Program-made: the position numbers and the translations under genes | Shown: positions 53,613 through 63,778 of the stretch, piece by piece | How positions within the stretch are numbered: the first letter of the stretch is position 1 | Layout of the letters: every line of letters starts with the position of its first letter | NCBI GenBank assembly: GCA_930367215.1 | Contig: OV884058.1 | Span: 214,562,208-214,626,207, forward strand | Source of the DNA: Pollenia angustigena | Lineage: Eukaryota; Arthropoda; Insecta; Diptera; Polleniidae | Length of the DNA: 64,000 bases | Direction: 5' to 3' | Notes under the pieces: generated by a model | Seen by the model: only the letters and a program-made list of their open reading frames with translations | What the model was told of the DNA's origin: nothing | The model's database searches: none

Positions 53613-55083
53613 GTATGTACGAATATGCAAAAGTTATTTATTTGTATTGGTAGGCATTGTTTTCATGATTGTTGTTTTTTTTTTTAGTTTTAGACTCTAA
53701 AATTTAGAGACGGATTGTTGCTATGTTTTGATAATCTCTTCTTACATTTCAATTCAAAAATCTTACACGTGTTGCCATATTATTTTTAAAAAATCTTATT
53801 ATTTCTAAAAAAAATCCCATTTGTTATTTGAAAACAAAACATTCAACAATAAGTATTTGCGTACGTAAATGTTTAATTTAATCAAAAAGCTAGAAACATT
53901 TAAGTTTGGATAATTTTATTGACGAAACCAATGACATAGAAACAGATCTTAAAATTTGTTCACAGCTTACTCTGACATTAGGCAAAGCAAATAAATGCTA
54001 AAAATTATTTTGAAAACGCTACAAATAATTCTTAAAGTTGTTCATTATATTGTTTAAAATCCTTATACATTTAAGTGACTCATTTTAAACAAAATTAAAA
54101 TAAATGGTAATATTTAAACAAGTATTTAGGTAGATTTGATATAGCATCAGATATAAATACCACAATTGGTTAACCTTGAAATTGGAAGGCCCTCTAATAA
54201 AAATAAAATGCAAACGGTTTTATAGCTATTTCGATTTAAAAGAATTTACAAACATATTTAGACCAGATTATTTTTTTTATATTTTAAAAAAACAGTCATC
54301 ATTAATTGCGTAAAAGTTAGTTTATAACAATTTATTTTAGTTTTAATCGCTAAGACTATTCCATCCAACTTTAAAAATTAATCAAAAGATGCTTAAAACA
54401 TTTTTCTAATAAGCTAATAAAATGCCAAATGGAAATTTTACAGCTAAATCTAAGTTTTTGGTGCTGAATTTACTTTCAAAAATAAAAAATTCCCACACTA
54501 CTTAAAAGTCTTCATTAAAAATCGCCCAAACATGCAGGGTTATCGTCTTGTAAAAAATAAAATGAAATTTTTTTTTTAATAAAATAAGAATTATCCATTT
54601 CCATACGAAATTTCATTTTGACTACAACTATTTTTTTTAGTCAAAATTTATTATAATACATAAAAAACTTAAGTTATATCAATACCTATTCTTCAATTTT
54701 TAAAATAATTCTAAAAAAGCTAGAAACATTTAATTAAAATGCTTAAAAAAATGCGAAGCGCTTAATGAAAGTATTTTAGTTAAATTAAAATTTTTTAATC
54801 TAAGTTAAGCTGCAAAATTGCCAAAATGGTCACACTGCTTAAAAACCATACAAACAAGCAGGGTTATCCACTTTAAAAAAAAATTTACCTATTTAGGGAA
54901 TATTAGAAATGCCCTCATCGTCTAATTTTACGACTACAAAAAACCGCTAACATAACGAACAGTGATCTAGTGTCGTCAAAATATTAAAAGCAATCTTTGC
55001 CTTTTTATTGCTGACATTGATAACATATTAGTCACTTTTTTAGACAATTTATACAAAAATATATTCATATATACCTATATACG
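53613..55083. repeat. AT-rich region with a diverged tandem duplication
   Basis: The block TTGCTTAAAAMATTTTT...CACACT(A/G)CTTAAAA...GCAGGGTTATC appears at about 54380-54545 and, diverged, at about 54720-54870. Otherwise AT-rich and without genes. A second GTTGCCATATT segment near 53770 could be a hAT end without a partner. Confidence 0.4.
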
Positions 55084-55275
55084 GGCCTGTTCTGAAATCA
55101 CACCTGTGACTTTGTGGTGTTTTGAAAGTCATACCGTTATTGTGTTTCTTGGTGTGCTTTCTGCAATTGAAGATCACACAAAAACGGGACGATAAAATAT
55201 CACACGTGTGATTTTAGTAGGCACATGTGATTTCAAATCACGTGATTTGAGTTAAAGTGATTTTCAGAACAGGCC
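55084..55275. mobile_element. MITE with GGCCTGTTCTGAAA ends
   Basis: GGCCTGTTCTGAAATCAC and (inverted) GGCCTGTTCTGAAAATCAC pair at the ends. GTGTGATTTT/AAATCACA motifs recur. TSD unclear. It abuts the segmental duplication copy that begins at about 55287. Confidence 0.7.
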
Positions 55276-55537
55276 TGATAATATCTTCTGCACAAAAGCG
55301 ATTTAAAAGCATACACAATTTAAGCAATTTCTTGGTATGTTTATGTTGTATTATTGATAAATAAAAAACATTTAAATTGGTTTGCGACTTTTATTAACCA
55401 AAACGACAGTTTACGTTTCAAAACGGTTAATGGTAACCCTGTAAAATAGTTGTGTGTTGTTTTTTTTGTGGTTTTTTTCATTTAAAATACTTGCGGTAAA
55501 CTTCTTTTTTTTTTATTTAATATTACCTTCTGTATTA

Positions 55538-56343
55538 CCCAACAAACACGAAGTCAAACCTTTGATATGAAATGACTTTGTCATTTGACATCAAACACAA
55601 TTCTCAAACGTTTTTCAATTGTTTGATTTAACATTTAAATTCAAATTGATAATGATTTGAAAATAAACATTTGATATCAAATGTTTATCAATTTGATGTC
55701 AAATGTTTGTCAAATGTTAAATCAAATCAAAAATTAACTTCGCAATACTAAAGCGAAAAATAAATGTAATCATTAAAAATGGCGATTAAAGTTAAATTTT
55801 TTACTTTGCGATTACATGTGTTTTTCTATTAAAAATAAATTTTAATATAAAGTGAACAGCTTATTTCTTGTGAAAAATAAAAATTATTTGTGAGTAATTT
55901 CAATGATTAAAAATACGAAAAAAAGGAAAATAAAACGGGAAAGTGAAGAAAGTTTGTTGAACGATCGCGGTGCTACAATCCTCAAAATAAAAGGGAGCCA
56001 AGTAGTTTGTCTTTCCAAGAATTAGAGGACATTATTTAATCTTTAAGCTATGGTGCCGAATGTTTATCTCACAGTTTATTTAAATTAATAATAAATTTAT
56101 ATTAAAAAAAATAAAATATTTTTATTTATATTCCACATTGTATTATAATCCACATTGGAAAAACATTTGAGAATTACGTTTGAAAGCAAGTTGAAAATAA
56201 AGGCATTTTTCAATTTGAAAATAATTTCCCCTTTTTGTTGAGAACGCTATGATTTTCAAATCATTATCAAACGTTTGTCGTTTGAGAAAACGTTTGATTT
56301 CAAATCATTTTCAATTTGAAATCAAACCTTCGTGTTTGTTGGG
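55538..56343. mobile_element. TA-flanked MITE, CCCAACAAACACGAAG ends
   Basis: The inverted ends CCCAACAAACACGAAG are identical; TA lies on each side (55536-55537 and 56344-56345). The empty site is visible in copy B of the segmental duplication (CTGCATTATACAAAAACAAC at about 59892-59912), confirming the boundaries and the TA duplication. The interior is dominated by TCAAATGTTTGAT-type repeats in both orientations. Tc1/mariner-type by target. Confidence 0.92.
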
Positions 56344-56430
56344 TATACACAAACAACAAACACATACATACTTTAATTTACTATTAATAATTATTGATAT
56401 CACATACTCAAATCAACAACGGCTTTACAT

Positions 56431-56512
56431 GCGGTTCGATGGTCGAACGGTCTAAACGGTCTGCCTCCTAACAATTTCTTATTGGTTTACTGGTTCGAAT
56501 CCCATTCATTCC
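56431..56512 (+). ncRNA. tRNA-Leu-like module, copy A
   Basis: GATGGTCGAACGGTCTAA (A box) and GGTTCGAATCCCATTC (B box and T-arm) match the D and T arms of tRNA-Leu genes. A run of ten T follows at 56513, a pol III stop. Acceptor pairing is poor, so it is more likely a tRNA pseudogene or SINE head than a functional tRNA. Confidence 0.45.
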
Positions 56513-57001
56513 ATTTTTTTTTTGTTTTTTATTTTTTTTCTATAAATTCTTTTTATCTAAAAAGAAATTGGTCAGTTTTTCACTTTTTAAAATTTTTAAA
56601 ATATATTTATGAACTTCATATAGAAGTGCACCAGTAGTCGGCAGTTTAACTTTTTTTTCATTTTTAAACTGGTGCCATTACGTATACAAACGTGATACTG
56701 GGATGGCAACTAGCCACTACAGTTCAGTAATATGTATATTTTCGATTCATATAAGAGTTTTTAGACACATTCTATATTAAATTTGAGTAATTTTACTTTT
56801 TTCTAAAATACACGGCATTTGCCAGTAGTCGGCATACGATCTTCCAGTCCTCGGCATGTAATGATCCTATTGTCGGCATGGTCATTTTTCAAAGAAAATA
56901 CCCAATTTGTTCACGAATTCAATTGATAATTTATTGAGAATTTAAGCTTTTTACTTTCTAAAATGCTTAAAATGTACATTTGTACGTTTAAGTAGGCATT
57001 A

Positions 57002-57487
57002 CACGCAAAGAAAAAACATGTTTTAATATGGTCACCTCCAAGAAAACCATTTTTAAAGATAATTTTGAACATATTATGTTTAGTTTACCCATATTATTGT
57101 CTCCGACAACCACATTATGGCAAAATTAGTCCTCCATCAAGACGCCATACCCATATTATGGTTGCCTCAAAACGTGTTGTGGTTAAATATGACAATAATT
57201 TGTTTTCAAATTAACAATAGTATTTTCCTCTTTTGCAAGAGCAACATGCCATGGTTGAAAAACAGCCATGCTAATAAAAGTGTTAAACATATTTAAGTTG
57301 TTATTAACCATAACATGTTCGGAGGCAACCATAATATATTTGTGGCTTCTTGATGGACGACTTATTTAACCATAATATGATTGTCGGAGACAACAATATG
57401 GTTAAATTAAACATAATAAGTTCAAAATTTTCTTTAAAAATAGTTTTGTTGGACGTGACCATTTTTAAACATGTTTTTATCTGGGTG
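57002..57487. mobile_element. Nested MITE with 175-bp TIRs, TA target
   Basis: Arms 57002-57178 and 57314-57487 are imperfect inverted copies (ends CACGCAAAGAAAAAACATG and CACCCAGATAAAAACATG; shared TTATTGTCTCCGACAA and TCCATCAAGA). TA flanks both sides (57000-57001 and 57488-57489). The loop (AACAATAGTATTTTCCTCTT, AGAGCAACATGCCATGG) is shared with 31923-32254. Opposing frames here are shadows. Confidence 0.8.
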
Positions 57488-57489
57488 TA

Positions 57490-57880
57490 CACACGTAGAA
57501 AAAAAGTTTCACCTCCAACAAAACTATTTTTAACGAGAAACTTAATACATATTATGGTTAGTTTAACCATATTGTTGTAGTCACAACCATATTTTGATGT
57601 TATGGCTAAATACGACAATAATTTGTTTACCACTAATAGTTCTATTTAACAATAGTATTTTCCTCTTTCCCAAGAGCAACATGCTATGGGTAACCATGCT
57701 TTTATAAGTGTTAAATATATTTTTGTTATTACCCAAAACATGTTTGAAGGCAACAATAATGTGGTTGTTTCTTCTTGATGAAGGACTATTTTAACCAAAA
57801 TCACCGGTGACAAAATTATTGTTAAATTAACCATATGATTAAGATTTTTCTTTTAAATAAGTTTTGTTGGAGGCAGAGCT
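57490..57880. mobile_element. Second copy of the same MITE family
   Basis: Immediately after copy 1, CACGTAGAAAAAAAGTTTCA and CCTCCAACAAAACTATTTTT open a second inverted-repeat element with the same loop. The right arm (inverted) reads CCTCCAACAAAACTTATTTA. The outermost bases of the right end are lost. Confidence 0.7.
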
Positions 57881-59334
57881 ATAAAAATCTGAAATCAAAA
57901 TGATTTCAACCAAACTGATTTCATTCTTTGATTTCGAAATGATTTTAAATTTGTAAGATGATTCATTTGAAGGAAACGAAAATTTTGATTCTGATTTAAT
58001 TTTTATTGCAATAAGTGAATTTGAGTGTAATATTTTATTGGAATCAATTAAAATATAAATTGAATAAAATAAAATGTTTACTTTCAACATCGGAAAATTG
58101 ATAGTTTGATTTCAAATTAAAATCTTACATATGGAAATTCAACCATTGGGACTTATCTTATCGCCATTACATTTCTGGACGGATCATCCAAAATTTCAAC
58201 AACATTTTGTTCGATGAGATGGTTTTTCTTCAGGGACTTTAGCTCGTCCTTTACTAATTGCCTCTGCTTTCTTAACAGCTAAGCTTAAATGCCGATTCAA
58301 GGACGATAATTTTTAAATAGTATGGTGCGTCCATCTTCCTTTATAATCGCTTACACTACTTTCAGAATGTAATCAATTTTTACCGGAATTTTACATTTGG
58401 CGAGGACTTGCCCCTATTTTACTAACTTTTCCTCCTTAGCATTTGACTAAACTTGTATTCTGTCCTGTAAAATGGAGCTTGGAAAGCTACATTTCTGGCT
58501 GACGCCTAGTATATACATAAAACCTTTTATTTGTAGGACCACTTCAGTAAACTTTAACGTTTGCATTGTTTTCTTACTTTTCATATTTAACTTTACTGAA
58601 ATAAGTATGTAAATGAAATGTAAATAATTTATAGTCCTTACAAATTTTAAAAATTATACTGTTTTGGGACACCATATACAGTTAACTTAGAAATAAAATT
58701 GCTGCCGACTTTAGGACAACACTTATCCTATAGCCGGCAGTTCATGAGATACTCAAAAGAAATCATGCCGACTACTGGGTAAACTCGTTTTAAACTCATT
58801 TTCTGTTATCTCAGAGGCAAGAGGCACGATTGATGAACATTTTACTCAAATTTGACTGTAATCAGAGAAAAATACTGATTTGCCAGTAGTCGGCACCCAA
58901 TGCCGACCAAAGGAAATTTTGATAATTTTTGTTCCTAATGTCGGCACCCAATAAAATTAATAAAATATTTACTTTTTGTAAATTTTTTTACTTTTACGAC
59001 AAAATTTAATAGACTTTTTATCTTTTTAAACTTTATTGGTGACATACTTTCCATAAATAATATGCCTATTTGCCTTTTTAAGTTAGCTCTACCATTAATT
59101 TTTTTTTGAAAAATAAGGGTCACTGCACAAGTTCAAGAACTTGTCACTCAAGACTTCAAAATTTGGCAAAAGTACTCATCTTCCTCCAATTTAATTATTA
59201 CTAATGGAAAGATAAGTAAATTTTCTTGACAAACTTGATGCTATTTATAAATGTAAAAACCGCATTTCTTATTTATTAACGTTTAAATGCAAAACATGCC
59301 GACTACTGGTACATGCCGACATTAGGTGCACTTA
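57881..59334. other. Right part of the CCAGTAGTCGGCA element
   Basis: No gene. A minus-strand stretch at about 58160-58280 reads KQRQLVKDELKSLKKNHLIE in one frame, faintly like a retroelement fragment, but it has no diagnostic motif. Confidence 0.35.
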
Positions 59335-59647
59335 CCTATATTGGGTGCTTATGAGGAGAAAAGTGAATTTAACGATGTCCGTCTGTCAGTCCGTTTGTCA
59401 ATTTTTATAGAAACTTAATTTTTAGGCCTGCCATATATACATATGACCTATGGATATGCCTTATTTATTAAAACATCGGAAATCTTTAGTAAAACATATT
59501 CTCTGCAAAACTCGGAAAAATCGATTCAGCTACAAAAAACTTATGACATAAATAGGTATACCTACATTTTTTTTTTCAAATAACCATTTGCGGGATCCAT
59601 AGGTCTTTCCGAGTCCGAATTTTATAAACCAAGTAAATCACAAAAGT
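59335..59647 (+). repeat. Fragment of the calyptrate-type dispersed repeat
   Basis: ATATTGGGTGCTTATGAGGA and GATGTCCGTCTGTCAGTCCG match the middle of the family seen at 50586-50830. Decayed further on. Confidence 0.55.
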
Positions 59648-60190
59648 GATTTCAAAGCATACACAATTTAAGCAATTGTTTGTTTTGTTTATGTTACATT
59701 ATTGATAAATAAAAATCATTAAAATATGTTTGCGACTTTTATTAACCAAAACGACCGTTTTTGTGCCTTTACGTTTAAAAATATTCGATGGTAGCCCTGT
59801 AAAATAGTTGTGTGTTTTTTTTGTTTGTTAGTGGTTTTTTTTCATTGAAAATATTCGTGGTGAATTTCTTTCCTTAACATTACATACCTCCTGCATTATA
59901 CAAAAACAACAAACACATACTTCATTTTACGATTAATTTAATTGATATCAAGTACTCATATCAACAACAGATGTTTATGTAGCTCGATGGCCGAATGGTC
60001 TAGCCGCCAGTCTGGTTTTAACAATTTTGTGTTAGCTTTGAGGGTTCGAGTCCCACTCATTACTATTTTTTTTTGGTTTTTAAATTTTTTTTTGGTTTTT
60101 AAATTTTTTTTTTAAACTAAAAAGAAATTGAACGGTTTTTGACTTTTTAAAATTTGTTAAATACCTATATTTATAAATTTTATATACCTA
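59648..60190. repeat. Segmental duplication, copy B (empty site)
   Basis: Same ordered blocks as copy A (55287-56623) without the MITE. It holds the undisturbed target CTGCATTATACAAAAAC. T-rich low-complexity sequence at 60065-60115 follows the tRNA-like module. Confidence 0.8.
59979..60063 (+). ncRNA. tRNA-Leu-like module, copy B
   Basis: GATGGCCGAATGGTCTAGCC, CGCCAGTCTGG and GGGTTCGAGTCCCACTC resemble the D arm, anticodon 5' side and T arm of a tRNA-Leu gene. A run of T follows at 60065. The acceptor stem pairs at only about four positions and the D-stem is imperfect, so it is probably not charged. Better preserved than copy A. Confidence 0.5.
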
Positions 60191-61115
60191 CAAATATTTT
60201 ATACATAGGTAGGTATTTACGCCTTTTAATTTACCCTCTTTTTTATTTTATTTTTATACCCTTTTTTTAATTAATTTTGTTTATAGGTATTTTTCTCTTT
60301 TTATAGGTAATTAATTTTGTTTAAATAGTTCCGTTTCATATCTTAAAGATCGGAGCAAATTTTCTTTAATACTTATTTAAATATTCAATTACCTATTCAA
60401 AGAATTGAATTTTTGAATTTTGAATTTTTTTTTACTTATTTAGCACGCCAATGCTACAAGACCATTGCATGTGTTACAATTTGCCTATATAAAAGATGTT
60501 TTCATCGTTTGCTTTGGGTTTCTTCTTTTTTATTCAAAAGATGTCATCACGAAAACATTTTATAAAGGCAAATCGTCGTGCCAAAATTATCTTGACGTAG
60601 GTTTATCATAAGAAAAATATTTTGGGAATTTGAATACCTATGTACCTATTTACAATAGCGGTTTTTACCCTTGTGTTAAGTGTAAATGTCCGTTTTACTT
60701 AATTCGATTTTATACTACAAAGTGAGTGTCTTTTTGGTATGTATTGTAAAGTAATGAATTTGCTAAAAAGAGAGAGAGAGAGAGAGATAGAAAAAATAAG
60801 ATTAACAAAGTCTGCAAGAGTATTTTACTACCAATACTGAATACCGCTTATTTCTATAAAACGTCTGCAAGGGAAGACGATTTGAAGACTTAAACTTTGG
60901 CAAAACTGGAAACAGACTTATCTCAATTTTTTTAAACTGTGAAAAACTACGGCACGACGAAATTAAATGTCGGGATAGCTCAAAATAGATTTATTTACAT
61001 CCAAAGAACGCTATTTATGTAACTTTCTGTTCTTATCGCACCATGGTGAAGGGTATTTAAGATTCGGCATAGCCGAATATAGCACTCTTACTTGTTTTAT
61101 AATAACACTGCTTTA
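60191..61115. other. AT-rich region, core-promoter-like site and repeat end
   Basis: TAGGTATTT-type short repeats occur at 60200-60320, a GA microsatellite at 60771-60788, and the end of the dispersed repeat (CACCATGGTGAAGGGTAT, AAGATTCGGCATAGCCGAAT) at 61041-61082. A TATA-like site with a short frame is listed separately. Confidence 0.5.
60486..60602 (+). promoter_or_regulatory. TATA-like core promoter before a 19-codon frame
   Basis: TATATAAAAG (60486-60495) lies 55 bases before ATG at 60541, which opens MSSRKHFIKANRRAKIILT and stops at 60598. GTAGGT at 60597-60602 overlaps the stop and could be a splice donor extending the frame. Very basic peptide, unrecognised. TATA, spacing and frame are seen; that it is transcribed is a guess. 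Confidence 0.2.
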
Positions 61116-61806
61116 CGGAATTTTTGGTTGGGCTCCACAAGGGTTTGAGTGGGACCATACACCGAAAAATACAAAAGTACCGTTATCTAAAAAACTGTAC
61201 TGAGGAAAAAAAATTACAGCGTTTTTCGTGTTCAGGAGGTCTCAATTAACTTATCTAGACATGTGGCGTTCTTCAAAATTTAAAATTTTCCTTTTTTTTA
61301 ACGTTTTTTTTTCAAAATTTTTCATTTTTATTTCGTTTTTCTCTACGTTATATTAAATATCTGGAATGTTTTATTTTTTAACTAGTATATTTAATTACCA
61401 ACATTTTAAGCGTAATTTGAAATCGGATGAAAAATAAAGTTTTTATTAAGGATTTTGTGGAACGACAATATTTTCATCTCATATAAAATTCCGTGTTTTT
61501 TAAATCCATCAGTTTTAACGTATTTAAAAAACACGGAATTTTATATGAGATGAAAATATTGTCGTTCCACAAAATCCTTAATAAAAACTTTATTTTTCAT
61601 CCGAAAATGCATTCCATTACCTTTCCAACGATATGCCATTTATTTCGATCGGACTTTTTGGTTGGGCTCCACAAGGGTTTGAGTGGGACCATACACCGAA
61701 AAACACAAAAGTACCGTTATCTAAAAAACGGTACTTAGGAAAAAAATTGCAGCGTTTTTCGTGTTCAGGAGGTCCCATTTAACTTATCTAGGCATGTGGC
61801 GTTCTT
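61116..61806. repeat. Direct repeats (158 bp) flanking a perfect hairpin
   Basis: The block CGGAATTTTTGGTTGGGCTC...CATGTGGCGTTCTT occurs at 61116-61273 and 61650-61806 with about 93% identity, both in plus orientation. Between them sits the inverted repeat at 61423-61604. The whole looks like one unit of an unidentified element or of a larger tandem repeat. Confidence 0.85.
61423..61604. repeat. Perfect inverted repeat, 83-bp arms
   Basis: Arms 61423-61505 and 61522-61604 read as exact inverted copies (TCGGATGAAAAATAAAG ... CCGTGTTTTTTAAAT) around a 16-bp loop. The 81-aa frame over it is a shadow. Confidence 0.92.
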
Positions 61807-62300
61807 GGTATTTTTTGGCTGTAAACCAGTGTTATACATAATAATAGGGTGGGTAAAATTTTTTCGCGTCAAAATCACATCGCGATTCTTGTTCTATAAG
61901 TCAATTCAAGAAACCATAGGTCAAAATGAATTTCGAATCCCGGATTTTTCAAAACAAAAATATTCAAGAATAGAGGCAAACAAATTGTATTTGGTCTAGC
62001 CACCCCTGTATCATGCGATTTTTAGGGTCGAGAAACCCATTTAGTTTTATTTTTGAATGCCGCCAGAGAGCGTTTTCGTAAATTTTTTAGAATTTATCGT
62101 TTTTTTTTTGTGGAAAATTGACGAATATTTCTCAAAAATCAATCTCGAATTTTAAACGAAAATAAAATTTTTAAGCGTTCTTTAAATATGTGCATACGAG
62201 CATCTTCATATTGCATTTCCAAATTTGTTGTGTTTACAATTTCCAATATGTACTGCAGAAACAGGAAAGGTGTAGAAAGTCCGATTATAATAATATGTAA
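61807..62300. other. Intergenic
   Basis: ATAGGGTGG at 61845 and CCACCCCTGT at 62000 could be ends of a small element (inverted, approximate), without a TSD. No gene. Confidence 0.35.
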
Positions 62301-62690
62301 TTTAGCGCTTGTAAAACTCCTTCAAAATAACTTGGAGTAAAATAATAATGGAGTGGGCTCCCACAGTTCCAAAATTCAGTTGATTACTTCTTGACGTGGC
62401 AACCATCTTGCTGATGAATATTTGCAAATATTATGAATTCGTTGCAAAATAATCTTGAATTGTGAGATAGTCGTATGCAAAACTTTGCAGAAGTGGCTTC
62501 CTATATCTTTTAAAAACTTGTCAATATCATCAGAAAATGCACGCTTATATACTGCCGCTGATACTAAATTTAGAATGTGGCATAAGCAATCGTTTAATAA
62601 AGAAGTGCACAAATCTATTCACAAAAGCGGAGTTCAGTGTTTGGTGCAAATGGTCTTGCAAAAGAGCAAAAAATAGTGTTTCCCTTAGAT
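62301..62690 (-). pseudogene. hAT transposase fragment
   Basis: The minus-strand frame 62612-62376 reads DCLCHILNLVSAAV, DDIDKFLKDIGSHFCKV and NICKYSSARWLPRQEVIN, then after a stop ILELWEP. The order C-H-ILNL, a helical stretch, and 'ARWLPRQEV(I/L)NRILE.WEPL' matches the middle of hAT transposases, where the conserved RW lies. Upstream sequence HLHQTLNSAFVNRFVHFF may extend it. No TIRs were located around it, so this is an isolated relic, different from the one at 9740-12669. Confidence 0.65.
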
Positions 62691-63108
62691 TTCATAAAAA
62701 AGCTACGACATTTTTGATAGATTACTTGCATCATACACTAAACTCCGCTTATATTAATTGGAGTTGTCATTTTATATCAATTATAAATATCAATATATCA
62801 ATTGAAAAATTTAGAAATAGTACCAAATGAGTCACGGGGGTACCATCGTTCCTTTTAGTTTTGAATTGTACCAAAAAAAGTACAATTGTACCAACTTTAT
62901 CAACCCTACTTCCAACTGTCAAAAAATTCTCTTTTTGGCTCTCTCGATGCAAGAGATTTGGAGTACGCAGACAACATTTTGCAAGATTTTGCAACATTTT
63001 GCACAAATGATGCATAATATGTATATGCAGACAGACCTATTTGGTGTTTCCCTTGTACAATATCATCGCAACAACCTCAGTAGTATATTTAGGATGGTCC
63101 TACGGCAC
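62691..63108. other. Intergenic
   Basis: Overlapping frames on both strands (62537-63210) lack motifs. TTTTGCAAGATTTTGCAACATTTTGCAC is a short local repeat (written here only as a description of three TTTTGCA units near 62976-63002). No gene. Confidence 0.4.
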
Positions 63109-63113
63109 TTTTT

Positions 63114-63209
63114 CCATACAAATTTGGGAGCATGGTATAACCCAGCAAACAATCACTTGTTCCATACACATTTGGGAGCATGGTATAACCCAGCAAACAA
63201 TTTCATGTA
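63114..63209. repeat. 48-bp tandem duplication
   Basis: CCATACAAATTTGGGAGCAT and CCATACACATTTGGGAGCAT open two adjacent copies (63114-63161 and 63162-63209), each continuing GGTATAACCCAGCAAACAAT. It makes repeated residues in two frames but is not evidently coding. Confidence 0.85.
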
Positions 63210-63354
63210 AAAACTATCCTCTATATATCCCTATGTATCCCCTTCCTATCTTGGAGGCGATATCGTAGTGAGCATTCGCTATCAAGATTTTATTTTCACC
63301 CTACAGTCGGTTGGTTAACTTAATAAGTTCATCGATTTGCAAGCTCCACCACTT

Positions 63355-63778
63355 TTATTGTCTGTGTATGTTTGTGTGTGCGTAAATGTGACCGTCTGGC
63401 AACCCTATGCGGGCTCTTTGTTAGGTGTTCGTAAAGAGTAGGGTGTGTCTGTGTATGTTTGTGTGTGCGTAAATGTGACCGTCTGGCAACCCTATGCGGG
63501 CTCTTTGTTAGGTGTTCGTAAAGAGTAGGGTGTGTCTGTGTATGTTTGTGTGTGCGTAAATGTGACCGTCTGGCAACCCTATGCGGGCTCTTTGTTAGGT
63601 GTTCGTAAAGAGTAGGGTGTGCATGTGTGTAAATGTAACCATCTGGCAACCCTATGCGGGGTCTTTGTCAGATGTTCGTAAAGAGTAGGGTGTGTGTATG
63701 TGTGTGTGTAAATGTGACCATCTGGCAACCCTATGCGGGGTCTTTGTTGGATGTTCGTAAAGAGTAGGGTGTGTGTAG
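63355..63778. repeat. 87-bp tandem array, five units
   Basis: Units start TCTGTGTATGTTTGTGTG at 63361, 63448 and 63535 (period 87, near-identical), followed by two diverged, shorter units. Each contains AAATGTGACCGTCTGGCAAC, CCTATGCGGGCTCTTTG and GTTCGTAAAGAGTAGGGTG. Because 87 is a multiple of three, the minus strand stays open through the first three units (RVARRSHLRTHKHTQTHPTL repeated). Context and composition point to a minisatellite, not a protein. Confidence 0.92.

Larger units (their letters stand above)
55287..56623. repeat. Segmental duplication, copy A (with MITE)
   Basis: GCATACACAATTTAAGCAAT, TTATTGATAAATAAAAA, TTTGCGACTTTTATTAACCA, ACCCTGTAAAATAGTTGTGT, AACAACAAACACATAC and AAAAAGAAATTG occur in the same order as in copy B (59648-60190). 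Copy A additionally contains the 806-bp MITE at 55538-56343. Both copies carry a tRNA-like module at the same relative place. Identity is about 80-85% by eye. Confidence 0.8.
56624..59334. mobile_element. 2.7-kb element with CCAGTAGTCGGCA repeats
   Basis: The left end AAGTGCACCAGTAGTCGGCA and the right end (inverted) AAGTGCACCTAATGTCGGCA delimit it; TA is present near both edges. The 13-bp motif CCAGTAGTCGGCA or a variant recurs at about 56631, 56821, 56845 and 56869 (plus) and, mainly inverted, at about 58700, 58764, 58882, 58930 and 59300. Two related MITEs (57002-57880) are nested inside. No transposase was recognised. Confidence 0.7.

Noticed and set aside
58160..58290. Retroelement polymerase fragment (KQRQLVKDELKSLKKNHLIE)
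   Set aside because: Faint resemblance only; no catalytic or zinc motif follows and the frame closes after about 40 codons.
59979..60063. Functional tRNA-Leu gene
   Set aside because: A and B boxes are good, but the acceptor stem pairs at only about four positions and the D-stem is imperfect. Kept only as tRNA-like.
62827..63268. Overlapping 127-aa and 75-aa plus frames as a gene
   Set aside because: The repeated residues come from a 48-bp tandem duplication; no motif, start context or splice signal stands out.
63355..63778. CRISPR-like array of regular repeats
   Set aside because: Units are contiguous, without unique spacers, and the setting is a eukaryotic genome. It is a tandem minisatellite.
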